64,000 nt of DNA from an uncultured Erythrobacter sp. GTDB taxonomy: Bacteria; Pseudomonadota; Alphaproteobacteria; Sphingomonadales; Sphingomonadaceae. The position numbers were made by a program, and so were the translations under genes. The stretch lies in the NCBI GenBank assembly GCA_947499505.1, contig CANMOQ010000001.1:416037-480036 (forward strand). Reading direction: 5' to 3'. The notes below the pieces were generated by a model. That model saw only the letters and a program-made list of their open reading frames with translations. It was not told the DNA's origin and did not search any database. Positions 25,416 through 34,388 of this stretch are shown here, one piece after another (the stretch's first letter is position 1; each line of letters starts with the position of its first letter).

Positions 25416-26690
25416 CTACCTCCACCCCTCGATCCAAGTCCAATGGACGAAGCTCATCGGGCCATCGAGCTCTGCAGCGGTCAAGATCTTGAAAAACAGT
25501 GCGAACATCGCGGCGCTGCCGAGCAGAACTCCGTAACTGGCCCAGCGAAATTTGCTGCGCGATAGATCACCGAGCGTTAGGGCCAGCGCGCCCAGCAGGA
25601 ACAGACTTGGCATGAAATAATGGTAATAGAACTGGATCGGCTTGTTCGCGATCAGCCACAGCCCGAGGCTGGCGGCATAGCCGACAACAACCGCGATCTT
25701 GGCCCAATTTCGAGTGGTCGCGCCGCTCAGCGCACACCACACGAGCGCGGGCAGGCCGAGCAGCATGGTGAGCGGATTGCCGATCAGCAGCACGCCGCGC
25801 TGAGCATTGTCTGTAAACTCGTAGAGATACCAAATGCCGCGCGTATTCAGCGCCCATTGGTCCCACGTGCTTTGATAGGGATGCGGCTGTTTGACGGATG
25901 CCTGCAGCTCGATCATCTCGCGGTGGAGGCCGATCAGGCCCTGCTCTGCCAGCGGTGAATTGAGCAGGCCGTAGGCGGGCAGATAGGTCGCGGCGTAGGC
26001 GGCGAGCGGAACAATGCCGAGCCACAGAAACGCCTCGGCCAGCGAAATGCCCGGCACCGGAATGCCGCGTGTGCTGGTGAGCAATCGCTGCCGGCCGGCG
26101 GATAGGCGCGCAGCGAAGAAAGCGATGCCTGGTAGAACCGCAATCGGCACCGCGTTCCACTTGGAAGCCATCGCCAGGCCCAGCGCGATGCCGCAGGCTG
26201 CGAGCCGCAAACGTCCACGCTCTGCCTCTCTGATCGCAGCGGCGAATTGCCATGCCGCAATGCACAGGAATGCGGCCATAAATACGTCCAGCATCGCAAT
26301 GCGGGCATGGATAAAGAGGTGAAATCCGCTGGCGACTAGCACGCCAAAAGCAATCGTCGCAAACCGTTCAAAGCTCGCCTGCCACATAGCGCGCATCGCC
26401 GCGAACAGCGCCAGAGTGCCCGCGATCATCGGCATGATCCGCCAGCCCATCGCATTGTCGCCAAACAGAGTAATCCCCAGCGCAATCAATTGCTTGCCGA
26501 GCAGCGGATGCTCACGATTGAGATAAATGCCGTCTTCCAAAATCGCGCGCGCAGCGGGCAGATAATGGATCTCATCAAACATCGGAACCGAAGGGATCGT
26601 CAGCCGCACCCACGACAAAGCGGCAAACACAGCCGTGATGCCCAGACAGGCCAGCCATGGGTCGCGCGGATGGGTAGGGGCTTCGCTCAT
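25416..26690 (-). CDS. PMT-family phospholipid-carrier-dependent glycosyltransferase
   Basis: A 424-residue polytopic membrane protein of the protein-O-mannosyltransferase superfamily. The first periplasmic loop has the family DE motif (MFDEIHYLPAARAI) and REHPLLGKQLIALG, followed by about ten hydrophobic helices. A second loop carries the MFALFFKILTAAE and FVHWTWIEGW end typical of PMTs. It would transfer a sugar from a polyprenyl phosphate to a protein or other acceptor. ATG 26690 is preferred; ATG 26729 would add 13 polar residues. The GT2-GtrA enzyme across repeat F is a plausible supplier of donor. Confidence 0.88.
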   Translation of the reverse strand: MSEAPTHPRDPWLACLGITAVFAALSWVRLTIPSVPMFDEIHYLPAARAILEDGIYLNREHPLLGKQLIALGITLFGDNAMGWRIMPMIAGTLALFAAMRAMWQASFERFATIAFGVLVASGFHLFIHARIAMLDVFMAAFLCIAAWQFAAAIREAERGRLRLAACGIALGLAMASKWNAVPIAVLPGIAFFAARLSAGRQRLLTSTRGIPVPGISLAEAFLWLGIVPLAAYAATYLPAYGLLNSPLAEQGLIGLHREMIELQASVKQPHPYQSTWDQWALNTRGIWYLYEFTDNAQRGVLLIGNPLTMLLGLPALVWCALSGATTRNWAKIAVVVGYAASLGLWLIANKPIQFYYHYFMPSLFLLGALALTLGDLSRSKFRWASYGVLLGSAAMFALFFKILTAAELDGPMSFVHWTWIEGWR

Positions 26691-26751
26691 TTCGGAGGAG
26701 CGATTAGCGGCGCCCCTCCTCAGCGGCAAGTGTTTGGATCAGAACAAATTG

Positions 26752-27162
26752 TCAGGCGGTACTGGTTTCCGCTTGGCTTTCGAGCCAGAACAGGCGCGCG
26801 GCCATCGCCAGCAAGGCAATGCTGGCCGTGGCGAGGATCGCTAGCGTCCACAGCGGCACATTCATTCCCACGGCGCGGGCGCGCGGCGCGATGAAAAATA
26901 GCGCGATTCCAACGGCAAACAGCAGATCCCACCATACCTGCACGCCCCACATGTTCTGTGTGTGATTGGTCCAGACCAGCAGCAATCCCTCGCTATAAAG
27001 TGTCACCCCGCTATAGGTGAGGAACGCGGCGCATAGTGCAGCGGCGATCGCCGCGCTGCCGATCTTGCGATCTGCCATCACGATGTAAGCGGCGACACCG
27101 GCGATGGAGATCAAACCAGCGGCGGCCAGAATTTCGAGCGGGGACATTTCAAGCGGATTCAT
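26752..27162 (-). CDS. Hypothetical four-helix membrane protein
   Basis: A 136-residue protein with four evenly spaced hydrophobic segments (about 10-28, 35-58, 75-94, 105-125) and a charged loop TNHTQNMWGVQVWWD between helices 2 and 3. No enzyme motif is visible and I do not know the family. It is divergent from a TetR regulator, and two perfect TetR-type operators lie between them, so it is the likely target of that repressor. A role in export or envelope stress is possible. Confidence 0.75.
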   Translation of the reverse strand: MNPLEMSPLEILAAAGLISIAGVAAYIVMADRKIGSAAIAAALCAAFLTYSGVTLYSEGLLLVWTNHTQNMWGVQVWWDLLFAVGIALFFIAPRARAVGMNVPLWTLAILATASIALLAMAARLFWLESQAETSTA

Positions 27163-27182
27163 GGGTCGATTCTCCGTGCATA

Positions 27183-27230
27183 TGTAGCAAGTGCTACAGG
27201 TGCTTGTAACGCAGTGTAGCGTTCGCTACA
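27183..27230. promoter_or_regulatory. Two perfect TetR-type operators
   Basis: TGTAGCA-AG-TGCTACA (27183-27198) and TGTAGCG-TT-CGCTACA (27215-27230) are two 16-base perfect palindromes of the same design. Their centres are exactly 32 bases apart, about three helical turns. The second ends seven bases before the tetR start codon. They would let the regulator repress itself and the divergent membrane-protein gene. Confidence 0.85.
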
Positions 27231-27237
27231 AGGGCTT

Positions 27238-27798
27238 ATGTCAAAACTCATATCCAAGCCGCAAATGTCCAAGGAATCGCTGCTGCCATTGCTGGCGCAG
27301 CATATTTTGGAACACGGCCTCGGCGGGGCCAGCCTGCGCCCCTTGGCGAAGGCGGCGGGCACTAGCGACCGTATGCTAATCTATCATTTTGGCAATAAAG
27401 AACAACTGCTTACCGATGTACTGGAGCATATTGCCGGGATCTATTCCGCGGCGCTGGATGCCGGTGTGGGTGATGAAAGGGCGGTGACGCGGCAGCAATG
27501 CGTCGCCCGCATCCTTGCCCAGGGCCGCGAACCGGCGATGCAGCCGTTTATGGCGCTGTGGTGGGAGATTGTCGCGGGCGCGGCGCGCGGCATTCCCGGC
27601 TACCGCGAGGCGGCGGAGAGCATGATGGCGGAGCTGCTCGGCTGGCTGGAGACGCAAATGCCGGCCGATGATCCTGATCCCGTGGGCGGGGCGCGCTATC
27701 TCCTGACCCTGATCGAAGGCAGCTTGATGCTCGGCGTGGTCGGCCATGCGCGCACCGCGCGTGAAGGACTGCTTGCGAGTGATCTGTCTCCCTCTTAG
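27238..27798 (+). CDS. TetR family transcriptional regulator
   Basis: A 186-residue repressor. The helix-turn-helix covers about residues 15-55 (AQHILEHGLGGASLRPLAKAAGTSDRMLIYHFGNKEQLL, split by LRPLAK). An all-helical ligand domain follows with a PFMALWWEIVAGAARG segment whose tryptophans may line the pocket. The YHFGNKEQLL ending of the DNA-binding domain is classic. It overlaps its operator region and lies 10 bases before metZ, so metZ may be co-transcribed and thus also affected. Confidence 0.9.
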   Translation: MSKLISKPQMSKESLLPLLAQHILEHGLGGASLRPLAKAAGTSDRMLIYHFGNKEQLLTDVLEHIAGIYSAALDAGVGDERAVTRQQCVARILAQGREPAMQPFMALWWEIVAGAARGIPGYREAAESMMAELLGWLETQMPADDPDPVGGARYLLTLIEGSLMLGVVGHARTAREGLLASDLSPS

Positions 27799-27808
27799 AA
27801 GCGCCGTC

Positions 27809-29026
27809 ATGAAAAAGACCACTGGAATGGACCGTGCGGCGACGCGCAATTGGCGGCCTGCAACGCGCGCGGTGCGCGGGGGAACCTGGCGCAGCGAGCA
27901 TGGCGAGACGAGTGAGGCGCTTTTTCTCACGTCCGGCTACACCTATGACGATGCGCAAACGGTGGCAGACCGGTTTGCGGGCGATGCGCAAGGCATGACC
28001 TATTCGCGCCTGCAAAACCCGACCGTGGCGATGCTGGAGGAGCGGATTGCGCTGCTCGAAGGGGCGGAGGCCTGCCGCGCTCAGGCGAGCGGAATGGCGG
28101 CGATGACGGCGGCTTTGCTGTGCCAAGTGTCCGCCGGGGATCATGTGGTGGCGGCGCGCGCGGCGTTTGGTTCGTGCCGCTGGCTGGTGGATGAGCTGCT
28201 GCCGAAATTCGGTGTTGAAACCAGCGTCATAGACAGCGCGGATGATGCCGCGTGGGAGGCCGCAATCCGGCCCAATACAAAAGTGTTTTTCTTTGAGACC
28301 CCGGCCAATCCGACACTGGATATAGTTGATCTTAAATATGTTTGCGGACTCGCAAAGGCGCATGGCATCACTAGCGTGGTCGACAATGCCTTTGCCTCGC
28401 CAGCGCTTCAGCGGCCGATGGAATTCGGCGCAGACGTTGTCGCCTACAGTGCGACGAAACTGATGGACGGGCAGGGCCGCGTGCTGGCCGGGGCGATTTG
28501 CGGCAGCGAGGAATGGATCAATGAGACGCTGATGCCGTTTCAGCGCAACACCGGCCCGACGATCAGCGCGTTTAACGCCTGGGTCGTGCACAAGGGGCTG
28601 GAGACGCTGCAATTGCGCGCGCACAAGCAAAGCGAGCAGGCCGTGGCGCTCGGCGAATTTCTGGAGCGGCGCATATCGAAGGGTGGCGGGCATATGCTGC
28701 ATCCCGGCCTGCCAAGCCATCCGCGCCACAATCTCGCGAAGGCTCAGATGGATGCGACCGGGCCGATCTTCGCCTTTGATGTCGGCACACGCGCGCGCGC
28801 TTTCGCTTTGCTCGATGCGCTCGAACTAATTGATATTTCGAACAATATTGGCGATGCGCGCAGCCTAATGTGCCACCCCGCCTCCAGCACTCACGCCGGG
28901 ATGAGCGAAGAAGGCCGCGCGGAAATGGGCGTGACGGAAGGCTTGCTGCGGATCAATGTTGGCCTGGAAGATCTGGCCGATTTGACAGAGGATATGGATC
29001 AGGCCTTGGCTAAGGCGGGGCTCTAA
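27809..29026 (+). CDS. metZ: O-succinylhomoserine sulfhydrylase
   Basis: A 405-residue PLP enzyme of the Cys/Met metabolism family. It has TYSRLQNPTVAMLEERIALLEGAE at the N-terminal domain (split at LQNPT), ETPANPTLDIVDL, VVDNAFASPALQRP and the Schiff-base lysine in AYSATKLMDGQGR. It makes homocysteine from O-succinylhomoserine and sulfide. I used ATG 27809, 10 bases after tetR; an earlier in-frame ATG at 27746 lies inside tetR. No SAM riboswitch can fit in the short gap. The sulfate/anion transporter downstream is a suggestive neighbour. Confidence 0.93.
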   Translation: MKKTTGMDRAATRNWRPATRAVRGGTWRSEHGETSEALFLTSGYTYDDAQTVADRFAGDAQGMTYSRLQNPTVAMLEERIALLEGAEACRAQASGMAAMTAALLCQVSAGDHVVAARAAFGSCRWLVDELLPKFGVETSVIDSADDAAWEAAIRPNTKVFFFETPANPTLDIVDLKYVCGLAKAHGITSVVDNAFASPALQRPMEFGADVVAYSATKLMDGQGRVLAGAICGSEEWINETLMPFQRNTGPTISAFNAWVVHKGLETLQLRAHKQSEQAVALGEFLERRISKGGGHMLHPGLPSHPRHNLAKAQMDATGPIFAFDVGTRARAFALLDALELIDISNNIGDARSLMCHPASSTHAGMSEEGRAEMGVTEGLLRINVGLEDLADLTEDMDQALAKAGL

Positions 29027-29211
29027 ATCCTGCTCGCTAGTTGGCGAAGCAACTCCTGCCGCAAAGCACCCGTGGCCAAAGCGCCTCACGCACCGAAAAC
29101 CGCCAATGAATACGCATTCGCGCGGTTGTGCGTTGCAGCATAAAAGCCTAGGGGCGCGGCAATTCTATCGGTGAAGGGGGTCTTCGCCGCACTCAAGCTT
29201 TGGAATTCTTT

Positions 29212-30714
29212 ATGGCTACGGATGCCACGTTCATGGGCAATTTCCGGCGCGATTGGCTGGCTCAGCCGCGCGCAGACATCCTTGCCGGCATCGTTGTTGC
29301 CCTTGCGCTGATCCCAGAGGCGATCGGTTTTGCCCTGATTGCGGGCGTTGACCCGAGCGTTGGCCTGTATGCCTCGGTCGCAATTGCCATGGTGATTGCG
29401 CTCACCGGCGGACGTCCTGGCATGATCTCAGCAGCGACCGCTGCGGTGGCGGTTGTGGTGATCCCGCTGGTGAAGGATCACGGTGTCGAATACCTGTTCG
29501 CAGCCACCATTCTCATGGGCATTTTCCAGGGGATTGCGGCCGTCCTAAGGCTCGACCTGCTAATGCAATTCGTCAGCCGTTCGGTCATCACCGGCTTTGT
29601 CAACGCGCTGGCGATCCTCATTTTTCTTGCGCAAATTCCTCAGCTTACCGGCGTGGGGTGGGAGACCTATGCGATGGTCGCCGCTGGCCTCGCGATCATT
29701 TACGGCTTCCCGCGCATCTCAAAAGCCGTGCCCAGTCCGCTGGTCGCAATCGTCCTGCTGACGGCGGTGGCGATCTATTACAATCTGCCGGTCAACAATG
29801 TCGCGGGCGAGGGCGAGCTGCCCGATGGCCTGCCGGTGTTTGCCCTGCCTGACGTGCCGCTGACGTGGGACACGCTGAGGATTATCGCGCCCTATTCGGC
29901 GACGATGGCGGCGGTTGGCTTGCTGGAAAGCCTGCTGACGGCGCAAATCGTCGACGACATGACCCACACCGACAGCAACAAACAGCGCGAGAGCGGCGGC
30001 CAAGGCATCGCCAACATCGTCGCCGCATGTTTCGGCGGCATGGGCGGCTGCGCCATGATCGGCCAGTCGGTGATCAACGTCGCATCGGGCGGCCGCGGGC
30101 GTTTGTCGACCTTTACAGCGGGCGCGTTCCTGCTGTTCTTGCTCACCGTGCTGGGCAGCTATGTTGGCCAGGTGCCAATGCCCGCGCTGGTAGCAGTGAT
30201 GATCATGGTCTCGATCGGCACGTTCAGCTGGAACTCAATCCCCAATCTGCGCCGCCATCCGCCCACCAGTTCAGCCGTGATGATCGCGACCGTCGTGGTC
30301 GTGGTGTGGACGCATGATCTGGCATTGGGCGTGCTGGTCGGCGTGCTGCTGTCGGGCATTTTCTTCGCAAACAAGGTCCGCAACCTGTTCTCTGTCGAGC
30401 GCATTCGCCGTGAGCACAGCGCGGTTTACGTCGTGACCGGCGAGATTTTCTTCGCCAGCGTCGACAAATTCCAAAACGCGCTTGGCCCTGAAAGCCAGTA
30501 TGATGACGCCGCGCATTATGTTGTGATCGATGTGTCGAAGGCGCATTTCTGGGATATTTCGGCGATTGGCGCTCTGGAAAAAGCGGTCGATCGGATGCGC
30601 CGCAATGGCCGCCATACGCGGATTGTGGGCTTGAACGCGGCGAGCGCAGACCTGTTCGATAAGTTCGCGCTAGAAGACCGCACTGGTTTGGAAACCGGCC
30701 TAGCGCCGCATTGA
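29212..30714 (+). CDS. SulP family inorganic anion transporter
   Basis: A 500-residue SLC26/SulP protein with about 12-14 membrane segments (residues 20-390) containing the family start ADILAGIVVALALIPEAIGFA (shown in part) and NKQRESGGQGIANIVAACFGGMGG. A C-terminal cytoplasmic STAS domain (about 410-500) includes IDVSKAHFWDISAIGALEK. Members carry sulfate, bicarbonate or other anions; substrate cannot be told from sequence. ATG 29212 is preferred to the in-frame TTG at 29200. The 185 bases upstream contain nothing I recognise. Confidence 0.9.
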   Translation: MATDATFMGNFRRDWLAQPRADILAGIVVALALIPEAIGFALIAGVDPSVGLYASVAIAMVIALTGGRPGMISAATAAVAVVVIPLVKDHGVEYLFAATILMGIFQGIAAVLRLDLLMQFVSRSVITGFVNALAILIFLAQIPQLTGVGWETYAMVAAGLAIIYGFPRISKAVPSPLVAIVLLTAVAIYYNLPVNNVAGEGELPDGLPVFALPDVPLTWDTLRIIAPYSATMAAVGLLESLLTAQIVDDMTHTDSNKQRESGGQGIANIVAACFGGMGGCAMIGQSVINVASGGRGRLSTFTAGAFLLFLLTVLGSYVGQVPMPALVAVMIMVSIGTFSWNSIPNLRRHPPTSSAVMIATVVVVVWTHDLALGVLVGVLLSGIFFANKVRNLFSVERIRREHSAVYVVTGEIFFASVDKFQNALGPESQYDDAAHYVVIDVSKAHFWDISAIGALEKAVDRMRRNGRHTRIVGLNAASADLFDKFALEDRTGLETGLAPH

Positions 30715-30719
30715 TTTTG

Positions 30720-30837
30720 GCGAAGGCGCATCCGCGCCTTCGTCCTCGGGGCTATTCCTCCGCTTTGCTACGGGCCCCTGCGGGCGGCCAGTCGGCCTTG
30801 CGGTCGCTGTCGCGACCGAGCTACCGCGCCTAAGCCA
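30720..30837 (+). repeat. Dispersed three-hairpin element, copy G (diverged centre)
   Basis: Stem 1 is CGAAGGCGC-ATCC-GCGCCTTCG, perfect with the conserved loop. The AAA-loop stem is replaced by unrelated sequence (GGGGCTATTCCTCCGCTTTG). Stem 3 is GGTCGC-TGTC-GCGACC, followed by GAGCTACCGCGCCTAAGCC. It begins right after the SulP stop and faces copy H. Confidence 0.75.
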
Positions 30838-30852
30838 GTATTTTGGGACTGG

Positions 30853-30951
30853 TTCGACGCCGCAGGCGTCGCAAGGGCCTTGCGCCCGCCCGCAGCGATG
30901 CGATCTACGATCGCGTGAGCGAGGATATCGCACTCGCGGATGCGAGTGCGC
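30853..30951 (-). repeat. Dispersed three-hairpin element, copy H (inverted)
   Basis: On the minus strand stem 1 is CGCACTCGC-ATCC-GCGAGTGCG as in copy D, and stem 2 has the loop GTA in place of AAA. Stem 3 is CGACGC-CTGC-GGCGTCG-like. Together with copy G it forms an inverted pair that fills the 325-base gap between the SulP transporter and the isomerase-like gene. Confidence 0.85.
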
Positions 30952-31039
30952 AAAAACAAATACTCTTTCCGCCCACTCTTGCTCTGCCAACGACCGTGTG
31001 CAACCCATTCTCCCCAACAAGGACGGGAGAAAACATCAC

Positions 31040-31669
31040 ATGGCAAACCGCGTTGAGCTCACTTTCGATTTCGTCAGCCCGAATGCCTATCTGGTGTGGT
31101 GGCCGCTGCGCGAGGTGCTGCGCCGGACTGGGGCAGAGATTGATGTGATCCCGGTTTTCCTTGCCGGAATGCACAAGCTTACCGGCAATGCCCCGCCGTT
31201 CATGCGCGATGCCGAGGTGAAGGGTAAGAATGAATATGCGATGCTGGAAATGCAGCGCTTCATCGCCAAGCACGGCCTCAGCCATTACCGCATGCACCCG
31301 CAGTTTCCGTTCAATTCGATCACATTGCAGCGGATGCTCTACGCCGCCGATCAGGACGGGCGCGGGGTCCAATTTGTCGAGGCCATGCTGAAGGCAATTT
31401 GGGAGGAAAGCATAGACTTTACCGATCAAGATGCCCTGGGCGCAGCGCTAAGCGAGGCAGGCTTCGACGCGGCGGATTTGTTTGCGCGCAGCCAGAGCGA
31501 CGAAGTGAAAGAAGGACTGGTCCAAAACACATCATCTGTGGTTGAGCGCGGCGCATTTGGCATTCCGACTATGTTCGTCGGCAAAACCGGCGCTGATCCA
31601 TCCACCTATGGGATGTTCTTTGGCAAAGAACGCCTGGACCAAGTCGAAGAAGAACTCGCCAAGGGCTAG
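31040..31669 (+). CDS. 2-hydroxychromene-2-carboxylate isomerase / DsbA-family oxidoreductase-like protein
   Basis: A 209-residue thioredoxin-fold protein of the DsbA/HCCA-isomerase group (kappa-GST-like). The N-terminus is LTFDFVSPNAYLVWWPLRE (Ser-Pro in place of the CxxC), and near the C-terminus RGAFGIPTMFVGK contains the cis-Pro loop. These enzymes bind glutathione and isomerise aromatic-catabolism intermediates, but no other aromatic-degradation gene is nearby, so the substrate is unclear. ATG 31040 is preceded by GGGAGA. Inverted repeats G and H lie just upstream. Confidence 0.85.
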   Translation: MANRVELTFDFVSPNAYLVWWPLREVLRRTGAEIDVIPVFLAGMHKLTGNAPPFMRDAEVKGKNEYAMLEMQRFIAKHGLSHYRMHPQFPFNSITLQRMLYAADQDGRGVQFVEAMLKAIWEESIDFTDQDALGAALSEAGFDAADLFARSQSDEVKEGLVQNTSSVVERGAFGIPTMFVGKTGADPSTYGMFFGKERLDQVEEELAKG

Positions 31670-31755
31670 GCCCTGTCTATTTGGACTTGTCTTTTAACTT
31701 TCGTTTTATAGACTTGATCGCTTGCAGCGGGGGCTGCGCGTATCAGGGGCGGATC

Positions 31756-33780
31756 ATGATCAGAAGTTTGGGGTTGCTTGCGGCATTGGGGCTGATGTGT
31801 GCGCCTGTGCTTGCGCAGGAGGAAGTGGCGGGTGTGCCGGGCACGGGGGACAGCGCTGCCGCGCCAGAAGTCAAAACACCGAAAATTGCACCTGCAGAAG
31901 CGCCAGAAGCAGCAGCTGTTCCGCCAACCATTCCGACGCAGAACTTCGCCGGGCGCTCGCTGTTTTGGAACGCCAAGCTCTCGCCAGATGGCTCAAGAAT
32001 GTCGTTTCTGCGCCGGTCAAAGGAAGGGCAAGGTCAATTCGCGATCCTGCGGCTGTCCGACATGGATTTCGATCACGTTGTCGCCCTGCCCAAAGACTAT
32101 GAAATCGAATGGTATCGCTGGGTGACGGATGACAAAATGCTCATCTCCGTGTCCACCGTCGGCAAGTTTTTCGGCGATGAGGTGCGCTACACGCGCCTGA
32201 TATATATGAACCCGAATGATGGCAGTTTTGAGCTGTTGTTCAAAAAATACGATGCTGTTCGCGGCGACGATGTGATCCACGTGGCCGAAGACGGCTCGCA
32301 CATTCTCGTCACGATGCAGCGCACGATCTACGACTATCCATCGGTAATGCGCCATGATCTGGACGCGGAAGGCAAAATCCGAGTTGTTCAGAAACCGCGG
32401 GACGGCGTCTGGAACTGGGTCGCCGACAATGATGGCACGGTGCGGATGGGGACTGGCTGGCTGCGCAAGCGCCTGCGAGTGTTTTATCGCTCTGATGCTC
32501 AGTCGAAGCTCAAAGAAATCGCTCGGATCAAACGTGAAGATGACGAGGATGGCTATTGGGATGCGCTGCAAATCGTCAGTGGCTCTGATCAAGGTTATGT
32601 TTTGTCCGAGGGCGAGAATGGCCGCGTTGGCCTGCGCCTGTTCGACTTTGCGAAGCGTGAAGACGTAGAAACCCTCTATGAGCATCCGAACTGGGATATC
32701 GACACGGTAACTCTGTGAGACGGCGAACCATTCGCCGCTTTCTACACCGCCGACCGCGATGAAGTGCATTGGTTCGATGAAAAAACGGCCAAGCAATATG
32801 CAGGACTTCGCAAAGCGCTCGGCGATTTGGAGATCTGGGTCACATCGCGCTCAAAAGATCATTCGCGCATGTTGGTGTGGGCGGGCAGCGAATCCGATCC
32901 CGGCGTGCTCTATCTCTATGACCCCGGCGCCAAACGGCTTGATCAGATCGCTGAATATCGCCCCAATCTCGATTTCCGCCTGCTCGCAGTGCCCAAGCCG
33001 ATTGAATATAAGGCCCGCGATGGGGTGAATATTAAAGGCTATCTGACCCTGCCAAAGGGGCGCGAGGCCAAGAACTTGCCGCTCATTCTTCTGCCCCACG
33101 GAGGGCCATATGGCGTGCGGGATAAGCTCGCGTATAATGACGAAGTGCAATTGCTCGCCAATCGCGGATATGCCGTGCTTCAGCCGAACTTTCGCGGCTC
33201 TGGCGGTTATGGCGATGCGTTTTTTGAACTGGGCGCGGGCCAGATTGGCCGGGGCATGCAAGATGATCTTGACGATGCCATGGACTGGGCGGTGAAGGAG
33301 GGCATTGCCGACCCGTCGCGTGTCTGCGTCGTCGGTGGATCTTACGGAGGCTATGCCGCGATTTGGGCGGTGCTGCGCAATCCAGAGCGCTATCGCTGCG
33401 CGGCGAGCTGGGCCGGGGTCACCGACTGGGACAAGATCATCAAATACGATCGCCAGTTCTTCGGGCGTCAGAGCTTTAAACGCTGGCGCGCGCGGGTGCG
33501 CGGGGAAGGGGTGGAAGACCTCGATAGCGTTTCGCCCTACCGGCTGGCTGAGGGGCTGAAGCGGCCACTGCTGCTGGCTCATGGCACAGACGATACCGTG
33601 GTTCCTTTCAAACAATATCGCATGTTTGAAAAAGAAGCGCGCAATGCTGAAATGCCGCCAACCACGCTGGTGATTGAGGATGAGGGACACGGTTTCTCAA
33701 AGCCTGAAAACGAAAAGGCTTGGTATGATGCGCTGGAAAAATTTCTCACGGAGCACAATCCGGCTGACCCCGCAGAGTAA
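31756..33780 (+). pseudogene. S9 family peptidase interrupted by an in-frame TGA
   Basis: One continuous frame of 675 codons encodes a signal peptide (LGLLAALGLMCAPVLAQ), a propeller domain and a C-terminal prolyl-oligopeptidase domain. Ser529 sits in GGSYGGY, Asp in HGTDDTVVPF and His in DEGHGFSK. A TGA at 32716-32718 (after VTL, before DGEPFAAFYTADRD) cuts it into 320 and about 354 codons. Family-like sequence continues in the same frame straight across the stop, so this is a nonsense change and not a frameshift. The downstream part could restart at GTG 32764 and still holds a whole hydrolase domain, but it would lack a signal peptide. A recent mutation or a sequencing error are both possible. 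Confidence 0.8.
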
Positions 33781-33923
33781 GCTTCTCCGAGGGCCGAAGT
33801 CTCAATGCAGTCCTAGGCACTAGCCCTAAATTGCGGCAATTCGCGATGAATCTGGGATACAGGGGGGATTAAGCGCGTTGGTGCTCTTGTGGTGGGCCTG
33901 AGAATCGTTACCTTGAGAGACCT

Positions 33924-34328
33924 ATGAAAGAGCTGTTTCAACACGCTGCTGTGACTGCCGGGGTAACCGTCAGGGTCGCTGTCAATTTTCTACCTGAGCA
34001 ATCGCAGCCTGAAGCGGGCAAGTGGTTCTGGGTCTATCACATCAGGATCGAAAACGGCTCGCACGAGACGCTGCAACTGCGCACGCGCCACTGGCGGATC
34101 ACCGATGCGCGCGGCATGGTGAACCATGTCGATGGAGAGGGTGTGGTTGGCGAACAGCCCAAGCTCGCACCGGGCGAAAGCCACGATTATGTCTCCGGTT
34201 GCCCGCTGACGACGCCGCATGGTTCGATGGAGGGGTTCTACACCTTCCTGCGCGGCGACGGATCGCCAATCGAAGTGCGCATCCCGTTCTTCCCGCTCGC
34301 CGCGCCTGAAACGGCGGATCGTTCCTAA
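33924..34328 (+). CDS. apaG: ApaG family protein
   Basis: A 134-residue beta-sandwich protein (fibronectin type III-like ApaG/DUF525 domain). It has VAVNFLPEQSQPEAGKWFWVYHIRIEN (split at PEAGK), LQLRTRHWRITDARG, VVGEQPKLAPGESHDY and the glycine-rich HGSMEGFYTF. ApaG is linked to cobalt and magnesium resistance in Salmonella, though its biochemical role is unclear. It is followed by a GcvA-like LysR gene, 60 bases downstream. Confidence 0.93.
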   Translation: MKELFQHAAVTAGVTVRVAVNFLPEQSQPEAGKWFWVYHIRIENGSHETLQLRTRHWRITDARGMVNHVDGEGVVGEQPKLAPGESHDYVSGCPLTTPHGSMEGFYTFLRGDGSPIEVRIPFFPLAAPETADRS

Positions 34329-34388
34329 GCTCTAAATGCAACGCGGCGTAAGCTTGCGCAGCCGCAAGTGGCTGGCTAGATCGGCTGC

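Noticed and set aside
32716..32718. Selenocysteine at the TGA of the S9 peptidase
   Set aside because: No SECIS-like stem is evident after the codon, S9 peptidases do not use selenocysteine, and the site is not catalytic.
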